Assembly (NCBI GenBank): GCA_947683625.1
Contig: CANTUR010000283.1
Location: 248,001 to 312,000, forward strand
From: Mallotus nudiflorus
Taxonomy: Eukaryota; Streptophyta; Magnoliopsida; Malpighiales; Euphorbiaceae
Length of the DNA stretch: 64,000 nt
Direction: 5' to 3'
How positions within the stretch are numbered: position 1 is the stretch's first letter; each line of letters begins with the position of its first letter. A program made the translations under genes and the position numbers. This document shows positions 27,651-40,173 of the stretch, piece by piece. The notes under the pieces are model-generated. The model did not search any database. It was not told the DNA's origin and worked only from the letters and a program-made list of their open reading frames with translations.

Positions 27651-28109
27651 CTTGACGTGCTAAGTTTAAAGAACATCTATTCCTATTTGCATCCAATGTT
27701 GCTTCTTATGTGCAACAGCCTACCTCAACTCTATGGCTTTATGTTCAGACCATTTTTAATTCAGCATCCTCAACAAGTATGCCTCTTTTATCTGCTCCTA
27801 TCTCCACCTATTCTCCTCATTCCACTATAAACTCTCCATCCTTATCCTTATATGCCACCAGTCCTTACACTTCTTCTCTTAACAATCCTGCTCTCCCTTC
27901 ATTACCTATCACCAACAACCTGCAACCCTTATTATTAGCTTGTTTAAATATAGTTATTCATTTATCCAATTATCCCTCTAAACCAAGTAATTGTTATGTA
28001 CCTGTTCCCGCCATTACTCCTATCTAAACTCATCCTATAACTCTTTGCCCAGTACCATGTCCTACAAATAAGCTTTCTAACAACTTCTTAAATCCAAATC
28101 AAACCCACT
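27651..28109 (+). pseudogene. Copia integrase-to-reverse-transcriptase linker remnant
   Basis: A Ser/Thr/Pro-rich, low-complexity frame (27710-28027) between the integrase and reverse transcriptase regions. This is the usual character of the Copia linker. No catalytic motif. The end of the integrase (27600-27700) is frameshifted. Confidence 0.6.
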
Positions 28110-28790
28110 GCCTACTCTCAAGCCAAGAACCTGAAGGAATGGTATTTAGCAATGCAAGATGAGATACGAGCCCTTTATATTAACAACATATGGTCATTAG
28201 TTCCACATCCTTCAACTAAGAATTTGGTTAGTAATAAGTGGGTGTTCTGCATTAAAAGAACTCCATTTGGTTATATTAAGCATTACAAAGCTCATTTTGT
28301 GGCAAAGGGGTACACCTAATGTTTTGGTGTTAACTATCATAAAACTTTTAGCTCGGTGGTTAAGGTAACAACAATTTTCACTATTCTAGCCATTTATACT
28401 AAGAAGAATTGGCCTATTAATCAACTTAATGTTTCTAATGTCTTTCTTCATGGCAATCTTGATGAAAAGGTCTATATGGAACAACGTCAAGGCTTTGTTG
28501 ACTCCAAACATCCTACCTATATCTATTGATTGCACAAGTCTCTTTATGGCCTTAAATAAGCCCCTTGGGCATGTTTCATAGATTACAAGTGTTTTTATGT
28601 GCTTTTAAGTTTCAACCATCCAAAGCTGACACCTCTTTTTTTATTTATAATAATGGCACTGATCACTTGTTTCTTTTATGTTATGTTGATTATCTCTTAG
28701 TTACTGGCTCTAACATTGCTCTTGTTCACAAGTTCACTTTGGCCATTCAACAGGAATTTCCTGTCTGAGACTTAGGTTCCCTTTATTATT
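28110..28790 (+). pseudogene. Copia reverse transcriptase remnant
   Basis: Frames across this stretch encode the Copia RT series: 'EWYLAMQDEIRAL', 'NKWVFCIKRTPFG', 'QLNVSNVFLHGNLDEKVYMEQRQGF' and 'LHKSLYGLK'. The polymerase motif at 28679-28693 reads CYVDY instead of the expected YVDD, so one catalytic Asp is lost. In-frame stops interrupt the domain at several points. The gene would have copied element RNA into DNA in cytoplasmic particles; this copy is dead. Confidence 0.88.
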
Positions 28791-29121
28791 TTCTCAACAT
28801 TAATGCTCATAAAATTTACAAAGGGTTGCTCTTTATATAGCATAAAAATCTATATGACTAGCTCACTCGCACTCATATGGCTGATAAAAGCTTGCTCCAC
28901 TCTAATGGCCTTTTCTTCACCCTTGTTCAAACATAGTAATTCTTTCATTTCAAACTGTGATGAGTATTGATGCCTTATTATTTCTTTACAATATCTTACC
29001 ATTATAAGACCTAGCATAACTTTTTTCATCAATAAGCTTTGTTAGTTTATGCACTTTCCTACTGAGTCTCATTGGCATGCCCTTAAACACTTACTTTAGT
29101 ACTTGAAAGGAACTTCTTACC

Positions 29122-29560
29122 ATGACTTATTTCTATCCAGTGATTCAAACCCCACTCTTGAATATTTTAGTAATAATGATTGAGGTAGATGCCTGGATGA
29201 TCAGAGGTCTACAAGTGGCTATAGGGTCTATCTTGGAAAATCTTTTATCTCTTAGATGTCCAAGAAGAAAAATACTATTTCTTATTCATTTACTAAAAGT
29301 GAATACATTGCACTTGCTAATGTCACTACTGAATTACTATGGTTACGTTCCTTGCTCATCGAACTTGGTGTTTTTCAATGTCCCAAGGTTGTATTATGGT
29401 GTGATAACATTGGTGCCATTTACCTATCAGCTAATCCAGTCTTTCATTCAAGAACAAAGCATATTGAACTAGATTTTCAATTCATTCATGAATAAGTTAA
29501 AGCTAGCTTTCTTGACATTAAATTTCTAAAATCTTAAGACTAGTTTGTCGATGTCTATAA
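29122..29560 (+). pseudogene. Copia RNase H remnant
   Basis: The 29256-29495 frame gives 'SYSFTKSEYIALANVTTELLWL' and 'DNIGAIYLSANPVFHSRTKHIELD', the Copia RNase H signature including the conserved ALA and HIELD-like motifs. The upstream 29180-29250 sequence carries the preceding ST-SGY segment in a different frame, so at least one frameshift separates them. Confidence 0.85.
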
Positions 29561-29640
29561 AAAACCACTGGGCAAAGAACACTTATGCACTCTTTGCACT
29601 CATATGTCTCTACTTCCTTTGCCCATGGATTTGCATGTCT

Positions 29641-29649
29641 GGGGGGGGG
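29641..29649 (+). promoter_or_regulatory. Polypurine tract of Copia element
   Basis: A run of nine G immediately before the 3' LTR, at the expected site for plus-strand priming. Confidence 0.7.
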
Positions 29650-29853
29650 TGTTAATGGATAGTAATGTCTTGTTATTAGTTTATTTCTTACATTTATCAC
29701 TTTATTATTCTATTATTGTATTGTTTTGCTATTGTTACATAAGCTATATATAGGCTATTGTTATTGTTACATAGGCTACTATTTGGCCTATATATATACC
29801 TTGTATTTGTATTCTTTGAATACACAAAAAAATACCATTCAATTGCTTTAATA
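29650..29853 (+). mobile_element. Copia 3' LTR (204 bp)
   Basis: Begins TGTTAATGGATAGTAATG right after the polypurine tract and ends GCTTTAATA. It contains a direct 30-bp duplication around GCTATTGTTACATA. It is homologous to the reverse-complement LTR at 45179-45358, which lacks that duplication. It is followed by CCCC and inverted-repeat element sequence. Confidence 0.85.
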
Positions 29854-30232
29854 CCCCAATTCATCGATTTTCAATAAAATCAACATAAGAATACTGATGT
29901 GGATAAATAAGGGGATGACAATGTGGCAAAAATTATTTTCTATAGTGAACCAAAGGTCATGCCATATGGAGTTTTTTTTATTTATATAGCAAAGTTTAAC
30001 AAAAGCTCACGTGGCCTCTGGTTCATTATTAAAAATAATTTTGCCATAATATCATCCTCTTATTTGCCCACATCAGCATTCGATGTTGATTTTATCGAAA
30101 ATCAATACATGGGGGATCACCATTACTAAAATTAAAAGTCAAGGATTTGTGTATGCCTAATTGATTCTTTAGGACAATAGTGGGAAATGGGTAATAAGTT
30201 AGGGACTATGAATGTAAATAATCCTATATTTT
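29854..30232. mobile_element. Inverted-repeat (Mutator-like/MITE) element: inner left arm and right arm
   Basis: 29854-29952 is the reverse complement of about 30019-30115 (shared GATTTTC-ATAAAATCAACAT and GCTGATGTGG cores), giving about 100 bp of inverted repeat. The right arm continues to about 30224 (GGGGGATCACC...AATGTAAATAATCC). The matching outer left arm is not adjacent; it is found at 45359-45475. The Copia element inserted at the CCCC inside the left arm. No transposase. Confidence 0.75.
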
Positions 30233-31339
30233 GTAAGTTTTTATGAAACTTTTGTTATGAAAATTATGCAACAAACACTGAATTTTAGATAATAAAATAA
30301 GTTTTATATGTTAGACATAGTCTACAAGAAAAGTAATTCAAAAAATAAGTTAAAGATTATAAGCTGAAAGAAAGGTTGGATATGTGTTAGCCAACGATCT
30401 TGAAATATCTAGTCCAATCAAAATAAGCAAATTTTGGCATCGATCCTATCCTCTCTTAATGCAATATAGGCAGCCTTCATTAAGTTGTTCATAGCGAGGA
30501 CAAATTTGCCTCCACTTGAATTGATTTATGAGAGCTCTATGAAGTTTTAAAATAGTTCTGGGTGCTGACAAACAAACAAACATAAACATCATAAGTTAAT
30601 TTCAATTAAACAAAATAGCAAAATTGAAATTTTTATTAAAAATTAAAGAAGCAATTAGACACCAAAAACCAAGATCTTCACAAGAAAACTTTAATGACAT
30701 TTAAACAAAATGAATTTATATAATAATTATATTGTATTACTCATTTTAATTAAAAATTACTTTTCAAAGAAAAAAAAACTATAGAAGTTAAATGCTCGAA
30801 CCATTTGAAGTTTCACAAAGTAATTTCAAATTTAAATCATAAAATAAAAAATTAAATATGTAAATAAACAATGCAAACAATAAAAATATAATTGGAGAAA
30901 TAATATTAAAAATCTGAAAAACAAAAGAAGAAAAATTACCTTTGGCAGAAATTAATATGAAAATTAAATGTATAAATAAATAATGAAGGCAACAATATTA
31001 AAAAAAAAAATTTAAATGTTACCTAGAGATTGATCTAATTATTACATGGAATACATAAAAATATAAAGGATGGTTGTGGTAGAATATAACATGGGTGATA
31101 TAAATAGAATAAAAGAGTTTGTGATTGAATAAAAAAAAAAGGGAGTTTGCATGAAATAGAAATATAATGAGATTTTATATATACATAATATAGATATAAA
31201 TAGCTAAATAGATGAGGTATGAGTGTGATATGATTTTTATTATGGTTTAGAAAAAGGTTTTGTATCTTTAACTTAAAAAAAACAAAAAATAGATTTTTGA
31301 TGGTTTAGAAAAAATGTTTGAGTGATTTAAAGTAATAAT
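30233..31339. other. AT-rich stretch, no gene recognised
   Basis: 30400-30580 is less AT-biased and could hold a decayed coding fragment on the minus strand, but I find no family signature. The segment near 31300-31330 (GGTTTAGAAAAAATGTTTGAGTGATTTAA-like) recurs at about 42540-42570, pointing to an old dispersed repeat. Confidence 0.5.
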
Positions 31340-31786
31340 ATCCCCCCTTAGGGCCCAGCGTCCACGCTGGCACACCAATCCGGGCTCCGACTTTGATAAC
31401 ATTATAACAATCCAGACCAACCCGCATCAGATATTGTCCGCTTTGCCCAGGTCCAGCCCGCAGCACATGGTTTTAAAATGCGTCTAATGGGATGGGAGCT
31501 CTAACTCAACCGACTCCGACCAGCTCTGGCTCTGATACTATTATAATAACCCAGACCAACCCGCATCAGATATTATCCACTTTGCCCAGGCCCAGCCCAC
31601 AGTGTACGATTTTAAAACGCATCAAATGGGATGGGAGCTCTAACTCAATCGGCTCCGACTGGCGTTGGCTCTGATACCATTGTAATAGCTCAGACCAACC
31701 CGCATCAGATATTGTCCACTTTGCCCAGGCCCAACCCGCAGCGCATGATTTTAAAACGTGTCTAATGGGAGAAGGTATCCACACCC

Positions 31787-31828
31787 TTATAAGGCGTGCT
31801 ACGCTCTCCTTCCCAACCGATGTGGGAT
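31787..31828 (-). promoter_or_regulatory. USE + TATA promoter-like module in TRIM LTR (copy 1)
   Basis: On the minus strand: ATCCCACATCG (31828-31818), an exact match to the plant U-snRNA upstream sequence element RTCCCACATCG. TTATAA (31792-31787) follows 25 bp later. The spacing resembles the short Pol III (U6) class rather than the longer Pol II U-snRNA class. CCTTATAAGG is also a perfect CArG-box form, an alternative reading. Confidence 0.6.
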
Positions 31829-32006
31829 ATCATAATCCACCCCCCTTAGGGCCCAGTATCCACGCTAGCACACCGATCTGAGCTTCGGCTTTGATACCAT
31901 TGTAACGGCCTAAACCAACCCGCATCAGATATTATCCGCTTTGCCCGGGCTCAGCCTACAGTGCACAGTTTTAAAACACGTCTAATGGGAGAAGGTATCC
32001 ACACCC

Positions 32007-32048
32007 TTATAAGGCGTGCTTCGTTCTCCTTCCCAACCGATGTGGGAT
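32007..32048 (-). promoter_or_regulatory. USE + TATA promoter-like module in TRIM LTR (copy 2)
   Basis: Same arrangement: ATCCCACATCG at 32048-32038, TTATAA at 32012-32007, 25 bp between. The GAACGAAGC segment in between also resembles the region between USE and TATA of plant U6 genes. Confidence 0.6.
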
Positions 32049-32226
32049 ATCACAATCCACCCCCCTTAGGGCCCAGCGTCCACGCTGGCACACCGATCCG
32101 GGCTCCGGCTCTGATACCATTATAACAGCCCAGACCAACCCGCATTAGATATTGTCTGCTTTGCCCAGGCCCAGCCCGCAGCGCACGATTTTAAAATGCA
32201 TCTAATGGGAGAAGGTATCCACACCC

Positions 32227-32268
32227 TTATAAGGCATGCTTCATTCTCCTTCCCAACCAATGTGGGAT
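32227..32268 (-). promoter_or_regulatory. USE + TATA promoter-like module in TRIM LTR (copy 3, decayed)
   Basis: The upstream element reads ATCCCACATTG (32268-32258), one C-to-T change from consensus. TTATAA is at 32232-32227 with the same 25-bp gap. The change fits CpG decay. Confidence 0.55.
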
Positions 32269-32274
32269 ATCACA

Positions 32275-32394
32275 TATCAAAACAATGAAGTTCATTGAAA
32301 AATCAATGAATTTTTAGATCAAAATCAATGAATCTACTACGAGTTCATTGACCTTTGCCTACATGTTCAAATGAACATGCAGGTTATCACGACC
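32275..32394. repeat. Short palindromic repeats AGTTCATTGA / TCAATGAA
   Basis: AGTTCATTGA occurs at about 32289 and 32340, and its complement core TCAATGAA at about 32305 and 32326. No gene. This is the pre-insertion sequence left of the solo LTR at 32395. Confidence 0.5.
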
Positions 32395-32811
32395 TAAACC
32401 AGTGAGTCATGACCGGCTCTAGGAAACAGAAATTTTCACGAATCTGAAACTCTAGCAAGCCTTGAAAATAAAAACACATGCAAACATATGATAAACTACA
32501 TCAAAATTAAAACTTTAACTAATATAAATGAAATCTATATCATATCATAAATAAAATATCTTCATACAATATTCAGATATAGGAACACTGTCAAATACAA
32601 TACAGGTATTACAACATGAAGTACTACTACTGCAGTGTTTACTAAAAAATAAGAGAAGAGATGGTTCAATATTTACATAAATTGGTCGGGGAGGAAAGAG
32701 TCTGGCAAATAGGTTTAATAAGAAAGTCTGAAGTAGAAGATCCTGAAAAAAAAATATTGAGGGGGGTCAGACCTCGCTGAGTGAATTATTATAATATATA
32801 TACATGCAATC

Positions 32812-32845
<34 letters not shown>

Positions 32846-35334
32846 TTTCATATAGATGCTAAAAATCCATTTTTATTTTAATAATAAAAGCAGAAGAATT
32901 TTGGGTGGAGGATTGGAGAAAAATCCCTAAATTTTCGCGACCTCAATCATTGTAATCACTTAGCCAACAGGCTTTCCATAACTCTAAAAATAATTTTTTA
33001 TCTAACTTTTGGTAGTGAATTGGCCCCGAGTACACAAATGGTCAACTGAGGATCCGCAGTTCCACTACCAGTGCTAACTAGCCCCGAGTACCCTACAAGC
33101 CAACTGAGGATTAGCAGTTACACCCCTTATCATCCATAATTCACAAAAATCAAAATTCTCATATCAACGTTCAAAGCCTAATTCTAGCATACTGTTGCGC
33201 AACAGCCCTAACATGATCCACTAGATAGCACATTCTATAACTATCCTTTAAAACATTGTTTCATAATTTAAAATAATGAAATTCACAATAAAATATGAAC
33301 ATCACCCATTTTCACAATTTAACAATCACATGTAAATATATATAAAAATACATATATTTGAAATAATCAAAATAATAATAATTAAAGAATTAAAGCATAA
33401 TGAAATTCATATTTATTCAAAATATGGATGCTCACAATATATTTTCTACATGCAATGTATGCATATGATAATAACTCACAGTTTAAGTGTGCTCCTTAAC
33501 CCTGGCTCGGCTGGCCCGGTATAATAGGTCTAACACGTGGAGTAACTAAGGAAAATAATAAAAATAATATATTAGAATCAAAATCTTAATTTATATTTTT
33601 AGAAATTATAAAGAGTGACTCAATCTAGGACACGACTCAACAAAAAATTCAAAACTCAAGACCGAATCGATGTCACGTTTTACAAGAATTCTATTAAAAA
33701 TTCAACAAAGTCTCCTCTATAAAACAAACATCTCTCTACTAAAAGTAGAGTTGATCCTGTATGCAAACACACTTCAAATATATAAAATTCTTAATTTCTC
33801 GGGTTGGGCCCCGAACTATATTTATTGCCCAACCAAGAACCAATATATTCAAAATCAATAATATAATAATAAATATTAATAAGTCACTAAAATTTATAAA
33901 AATAAATAAAATACCACAATTCAATTTATTTAAATAATAAAAACATCAAAGATATTTATTTTCCAAAATAAATAATAAAATCTCAAATATAATTAAATAA
34001 TATTAATAAAAATCCATTTTTCAAATATTCAAAATTAAATGGTATAAATTACAAATAATTATTTAAATCACCCTAGTATGTAATAAAAATAGCTAAAAAT
34101 TCATTTAATCATAAAAATAATAAATAAAATATTATTGGAATATATTTCCAAAAATTATTATTTATTAGCTAAAAATAGTAAAAAATTCATAAAAATTATT
34201 TTAATACTATTAATTACTCAAAAATTACTCAAAACATAATAATTTCAATTAAAATATAAAATTTACTAATTTATTCTAATTTTTCTAAAAATCCAATTTT
34301 TACATAAACATTCAAAAATTTATAATAAATAATCGGAACATAATTTCAATAAACTTCCTTCACAAAATAAGCTTAAAATAGTATGTAGAATTTATTAAAA
34401 ATAAAACACATTTCTAAGCTTGGAACAGTACCTGTGAACAGTAATTGAGCTCAAAATTCAACCATCTCCAAAATCGAATTTAAATACATTTTTGGAAAGT
34501 TTACAAATTCAATTTAATTAATCTAAAGTCAATTTAACAAGAATCAAACCAATTGAACACAAAACCAACAATTTAAGCCAAGAACTCTATAATGAATTAT
34601 CTAAAATTGAAGCTAAATTTGAGTTTAATCAGATGAATTACCTTGGGGGAAATGAAGCCCACAATGAGAGCTTCCAAACAAGACCAGTGCAAGCTCCAAC
34701 CACCACTGGAATCATCACCGGCGGCCTTCGGAAGCTTTCGACACTGAAGGAAACCGAGAGGGAGAGGGAAGAAACGAGCTTACCAGAGCTGGGGGAAAAA
34801 AAGATCAGTGTTGCTGTAGCTGCTAGTGGTGGAGCGCACAATGGTCAGACAATCAGGTGGCAGCGTGGGGTGTTGGATCACGCTTTGCAATTCACACAAA
34901 GAAGAAAAGAAGAAAGGAAATGGAGGGAAACACAATGAAGGAAGAGAAAGAGAGAGGAAAGGGAAATTTTTTCATATATATATGTATATTTTTTTATAAA
35001 AAGGGAGAAAAGGACAAAATAATATAAAGTAATATTTTTAATTTAAATATTTTCTTTTCTAATTAAACTCACCACAATATTAAAATATATAAAATTACAC
35101 TACAATAAATAATTCACAAAATATAATATTATAATTAAATAGTATAAAACAATAAAATTAAATTTTAACTTTTGAATTAATAATAATGCCATAATATAAT
35201 AAAATAAATAATAACACTTGAATTCAATTTAATTTCACAAATTAACCATAATATAACAAATTAATAAAATATTTATTAATACTGCAAATCCTAGAAATTA
35301 ATTTAATAATTTATGAAAATATCAGGTTATAACA
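32395..35334 (-). mobile_element. Complete solo LTR, group 1b (2940 bp, TSD CAGGT/CAAGT)
   Basis: Starts TATCACGACCTAAACC, ends TCAGGTTATAACA, with flanks CAGGT (32390-32394) and CAAGT (35335-35339), one mismatch. Its two tandem stem-loops have stems unlike those of other copies (GTAGTG...CACTAC near 33013-33068; GTGCTAACT...AGTTACAC near 33072-33122), yet the loop sequence GCCCCGAG...CAACTGAGGAT is kept. The CTCTACT/AGTAGAG hairpin is intact (33733-33750); the CCTAGTG hairpin is degraded. A donor-like CCAAG|GTAATT on the minus strand sits at 34638-34648. Confidence 0.85.
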
Positions 35335-35710
35335 CAAGTCAAGTAAATGAATTTTGCAGTAGGTTCACAGACCTTCTGTCATGACCCGAACCCAAGGGCA
35401 TGTGACTGGCACTAGGAAATAGATAGGCATAAGGCCCCCGAAACTTGTAGTAAGCCTTAAAGATAAGAAAAATAAAACCTTTAAATTTAAAATTTTATTT
35501 TATGCTAGAACACATTATCAAACTGATTTTTCTAAAAATAAACATAATTGTGCGCAACATAAAATATTCTCCATCATCAAATATCGTAAATCAATCTTAA
35601 AACATTATACATAAGCGTGGTTCATTAAAATATAATACATAAGTATACTTAAATTATACAACTCATAGTACAAACACTACTGTAGTTTTCTAAAGTTACT
35701 ACTACAATAC

Positions 35711-38700
35711 TATCACGACCCAAAACAGGGGCCATGACCGGCGCTAGGGAACGGGAATTCTTTCGAATCTGGAACCCGTAGCAAGCCTAAAAATAAAATA
35801 GAACATACAGTAATAATAATAACCACACTTAATGCAGCGGAAATAAAATCATAATTATCAAAATAAAAATCCATATCTCATATATAGATAAATCCTTTGA
35901 TACAAGTCTCAGTTCAACTTCTTAAAATACATAACTCACACAAATATAATACATAAAACCCACAATTTATTTACAACTACTGCAGTGTCTAGATTATAAA
36001 AATAAAACTCAAGTGAGCAGTTTATATAGAGAAGCCGGAGCGGAAGAAATTCGACGTACAGGCCTGCTACTGAGGTCTGATGAAGATGACTCTCCTGAAA
36101 AAAATAGTCAACGGAAGGGAGTCAGACCTCACTGAGTGAATTACTATAATATATATACATGCATACTAAATGACAATGCACAGTCAACAGTATATATAAT
36201 TATATATACAGGCAAATACACACAGATGCAATAAAAATTATTTTATATATTTTATTGAAAATCATCATTTATGACGGATCAAATAGAACCCTAGAATATC
36301 GCAACCTCAAAAAAGTGTTAGACAACACTCTAGCCATACATGCTCACTTATTCCAATATATGATCACTTGATCCATTTGGACAGTAGACTGACCCCGAGA
36401 CACTAAGTCAACGTAGCTCCAGCAGTCTAACTGTCAATGTGATTGGCCCCGAGACACTTGGTCAACCGAGCTCCAGCAATCACACTCCCAAATCATTTCT
36501 CACATAACAAATAATCAGATCCAATCAATATCCTTAAGCAGGTTAGTAATATAGCCTAAATGCTATAAGCGTACCGGTACGTACTTGGTCCTAGTACTAC
36601 CCACTAGGTAGCACGTTCTATCGATATCCTTCATTGAAATACAAAGCATACATTCACAAAAATAAATGATGCATGAATTTAAATATAATAGCAATAATAA
36701 ACCATATATATACTAGAAATATACCAAAAATAAACCAGGTATACTTCGAGTATATATACTTCAAATAAATCCAATATATTTGCAAAATAAACTAGAAACA
36801 TATTTAAAAATATTTTAAGTATAAATGTTAAATAAAGCATGCAAATAATTTATAATATACCAAAAATAAACCAAAGATAAACCAAAAATAAACTAAAGTA
36901 AACTTAAATAATAATCAAACCATTTATGCATATTTAATCAAAATAAAACATACATTTCTAAATCATGCACCCTAAGCATATATATATATATATATAATAG
37001 TAACTCACAATTAGTGCGCTCCTCGAGATGGGTCCAACGGGCCTGGTCCACTAGGCCTCGATCTCAGTGCAACTAAACAAACAATAAATAACAGACATCA
37101 GAAATAACCTAACAGAAAATCCTAGAAACTCGATCTAGAATATTAGACATAGAATTAGAATTAGGGTTCGATCGGACGTCACGTTTTACGAGAATTCTAC
37201 CAAAAATTCGGCAGAACCTCCCCTGTAAAATGGACATCTCTCTACTCAAAGAGTAGAGCCGGTCCTGCAAATAAACACACTTCAAAAAACAGGCACAATA
37301 ACTCATCCACAACCCCTCGGTCGGACTCCAAACTACAGTTTACCGACCGGGGTCCACAATCACAGAACAATTATGGAAATACCAAAAATGCCCTTATATC
37401 ACAGAAATACATTTAATAAGTAGAAATTACATAATTAACCTTAAAACACAATAAAAACCAATAAAACTCATTTTATTTAGAAAAATCGTATATTATATAT
37501 ATAATTGAAAATAATTTACGAAAAATAGTTTTAATTAGTTAAAAATACTAAATAATTTATATAAATCATTTTTATATCTTAAATAACTATTAAAACCAAT
37601 TTAATTACATTTTTAGTCAATTTAGGGTAAAATTACCAAAATACCCCTATATGTATAATTATATTAAAATTCATTCAAAAATTCACCAAAAATAGTATAA
37701 CTATCCAAAATTAATTTTATCAACATATTTATCAATAATATCAATAAATAAACTCAATTAACTAATTAATTTCAAACAAAAACACAATTAACCTAATTTT
37801 CCAAAATTACATAAACCTAATTAAATCCAAAATAAATACATAGAAATTCATAAAAATTCCAAATAAATTCCTATAATTCATTTCAACACCTATATTTATC
37901 ATAAAACACAATTTTATAATTTATTTAATTAATTTTCGAAAATTAGAAAATAATATTAAAATATTCAAAAATACCCAAAAATCAAAATAATCTCCAAAAA
38001 TTCTACAAAAATTAATAAATGTATATTAAGCTAAGGGGAACAACATTTGTGAAGGAATTTTTCATGAATCAATCAAATTAAAGTTCAAAAAATTCAAGAA
38101 CCCTAAAATGGTCGAATTCAAAAAATTGAAACCTAAGCAAATCAAGACCATTTTAAGTGAAAAAAAGCTTGGAATCACACTCATTGGAGCTCAAGGAGAA
38201 GAAAGAGACTGGCGGTATCAAAAATGGTGGCCGAAAACGTCATGAACGACATTGCTCCCACTTTCGGCTTCTCCGGCCAAAAATGGCTTCAAGACGTCGG
38301 AAACGGCTGCAACAGGCGGCGAGGAAGGCTGAGGAAGGAGGTGGCACGCTAGACGGCACACCAACGGCAAGGAAACGGCAGTAGCAACGGCAGACGGTGA
38401 TGGGGAACAGTCAGGAGGAAGAAGAAGTTCGGGTGGCAAAGTTGTAATTAATCCAAACTTTATAATTTTGTTAATATTAAATGTATATATGTATATATAT
38501 ATACTTTATACTACATATTAAAATAATATTAAATCACACACATTAAATACACACCACACACATATAATTTAATATCTTAATAATTTAATACACCTAAAAT
38601 AATTAAATAATATTAAAATAAATAGACAAATAATAAAATATTAGAGTAATATTAATTAAACCCTAATTAAATAAATAATTACACTAACATACGTTATTTA

Positions 38701-38960
38701 GTATTTTAAAAATATATATGAGTTCATGCAAGTCCGTAAATCTATTTAAAATAATTAATAGTAAATTATTTATGTGAAAATTTCCCCGAAAATGCAAGTC
38801 CTGGGAAAATTTTACGTTAAGCACTTAAAATAATACACAATAATTAAAATAGGTTTTAAATACATATCAACTCGTAAAAATATCATAATAGATATACAAA
38901 ATTATTAACATTGCATATCCCGATGTAGTATTAAAATATTTTAAAACACGGGATATTACA
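35711..38960 (-). mobile_element. Nested complete solo LTR, group 1 (3250 bp, TSD AATAC/AATAT)
   Basis: Begins TATCACGACCC and ends CACGGGATATTACA, with flanks AATAC (35706-35710) and AATAT (38961-38965). It is a close relative of the nested copy at 13862-17087; both open with identical stretches through GGGAACGGGAATTC and share the decayed TA tip. It keeps the GAGGTCTGA/TCAGACCTC stem (36073-36129), a CCTAGTA/CACTAGG pair (36591-36609), and the CTCTACTC...GAGTAGAG hairpin (37241-37259). Confidence 0.87.
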
Positions 38961-40129
38961 AATATAGCTCATAATAACCTACATAATATAGCCGATGATA
39001 AAGAAATCCGGTGTAGAGGCAGTCTGAGGTCGAACTCCAAAGCTCCTTAAAAAAAATAGATTGAAGGGAATCAAACCTCACTGAGTAAGTCAATAAAAAG
39101 AGCTGTACGGTTTGAAAACCTTTTTGAAAACTATATAGTTATAGTGAAAATAATTTATAACGTATATATATATATAACTTTTGAAAAATCTCGGTAGAAC
39201 CCTAAATCCAAATTTCTAAATGGCCAACTGGGCCCACTTAACCCAACTAGACTATTGGTCCCTAAGAGCAAAGGCATCAACCGAGACACCAAGCTACAGT
39301 CATCCACTTAATCCAATTACATGGCACTGGTGGTCCCCGAGAGAAGGCTTCCACCGAGGCACCCGTCCCAATTTATATCCACAAGTCATACATACATCGG
39401 ATCCATCTCTCAATCTCTACCATGTGCACACGGTCCTAGTGAAACCCACCAGGTAGCCCGTTCTACCAAAATTTCTCAAAACTAATTTTAAATAAATAAA
39501 ATGCTCTTAAATCTTAAATAGCAGCATTTAAATTAAATAAATCATATGATAAATACTAAAAATATGAGTGCACGCATCTTTAAATAAAACACACACACAT
39601 ATCAATTTATCAACTTACAAGATGAGCGAGAAGGTTGACAATTGCGCGTCTGCCTCAATCTAACAGCTCCTGCTCCGGTACTCTCTAAAAAAAACATACC
39701 TATTTTAAAAACACGTTTATGGAATAAAAATCAAAAATCGATAGAAATAGCAAAATTCTAGACTGACTCAAGGAAGATCGGATAAGACTCGATAGATAAG
39801 GAAAACCCTTGATTAACGTTAGGAATTTACGAAAGATGTCACGTTTTACGAGAAAATCTACCAAAATTTTGACAGAGTCTCCTCTGTAAAACGGACATCT
39901 CTCTACCATAGGTAGAGTCATTCCTGCATAGAAAAATACACTTCTAGTATTCGCAAACATTCACACTCGAGTTGGGCTTCCAAAACTATACTTAGCCCCG
40001 ACCAAGATCACAACTCAACCATCACACAAAAAAATTAAATCATTTATTTCCCAAAAAATACATATTACATATAAATATCCATAACTTAGAAAATCATCTC
40101 TTCTTAAAGCTTAAAAATAAAATTTCACA

Positions 40130-40134
<5 letters not shown>

Positions 40135-40170
<36 letters not shown>
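40135..40170. repeat. (TA)n microsatellite
   Basis: AT run in the group 2 LTR at the same landmark (before 'TTTGGAA-ACAATATTCAAAAT') as the runs at window start, 11434 and 60962. Confidence 0.9.

Positions 40171-40173
<3 letters not shown>

Larger units (their letters stand above)
31340..32274 (-). mobile_element. Tandem array of a miniature LTR retrotransposon (TRIM-like)
   Basis: Read on the minus strand, three full 154-bp LTRs (31681-31834, 31901-32054, 32121-32274) are separated by 66-bp internal segments (31835-31900, 32055-32120). Each internal segment begins ATGGTATCAGAGCC, a primer-binding site for initiator-Met tRNA, and ends with a polypurine stretch (AAGGGGGG-TGGAT). The LTRs are TG...CA. 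To the left lie two 139-bp truncated units (31403-31541, 31542-31680) that keep the primer-binding site and LTR 3' part but lack the promoter half, then part of another internal segment (31340-31402). No coding capacity: the element would depend on a larger relative's enzymes. The array is the LTR-internal-LTR concatemer form known for TRIMs. Confidence 0.8.

Noticed and set aside
29923..30129. 68-codon frame at 29.9-30.1 kb
   Set aside because: It lies wholly across the arms of an inverted-repeat element; no homology or codon signal.
31340..32274. Simple satellite DNA or Cassandra-type TRIM
   Set aside because: The periodicity resolves into LTR and internal units with primer-binding site and polypurine tract, so it is not a plain satellite. 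No 5S rRNA domain is present, so it is not Cassandra.
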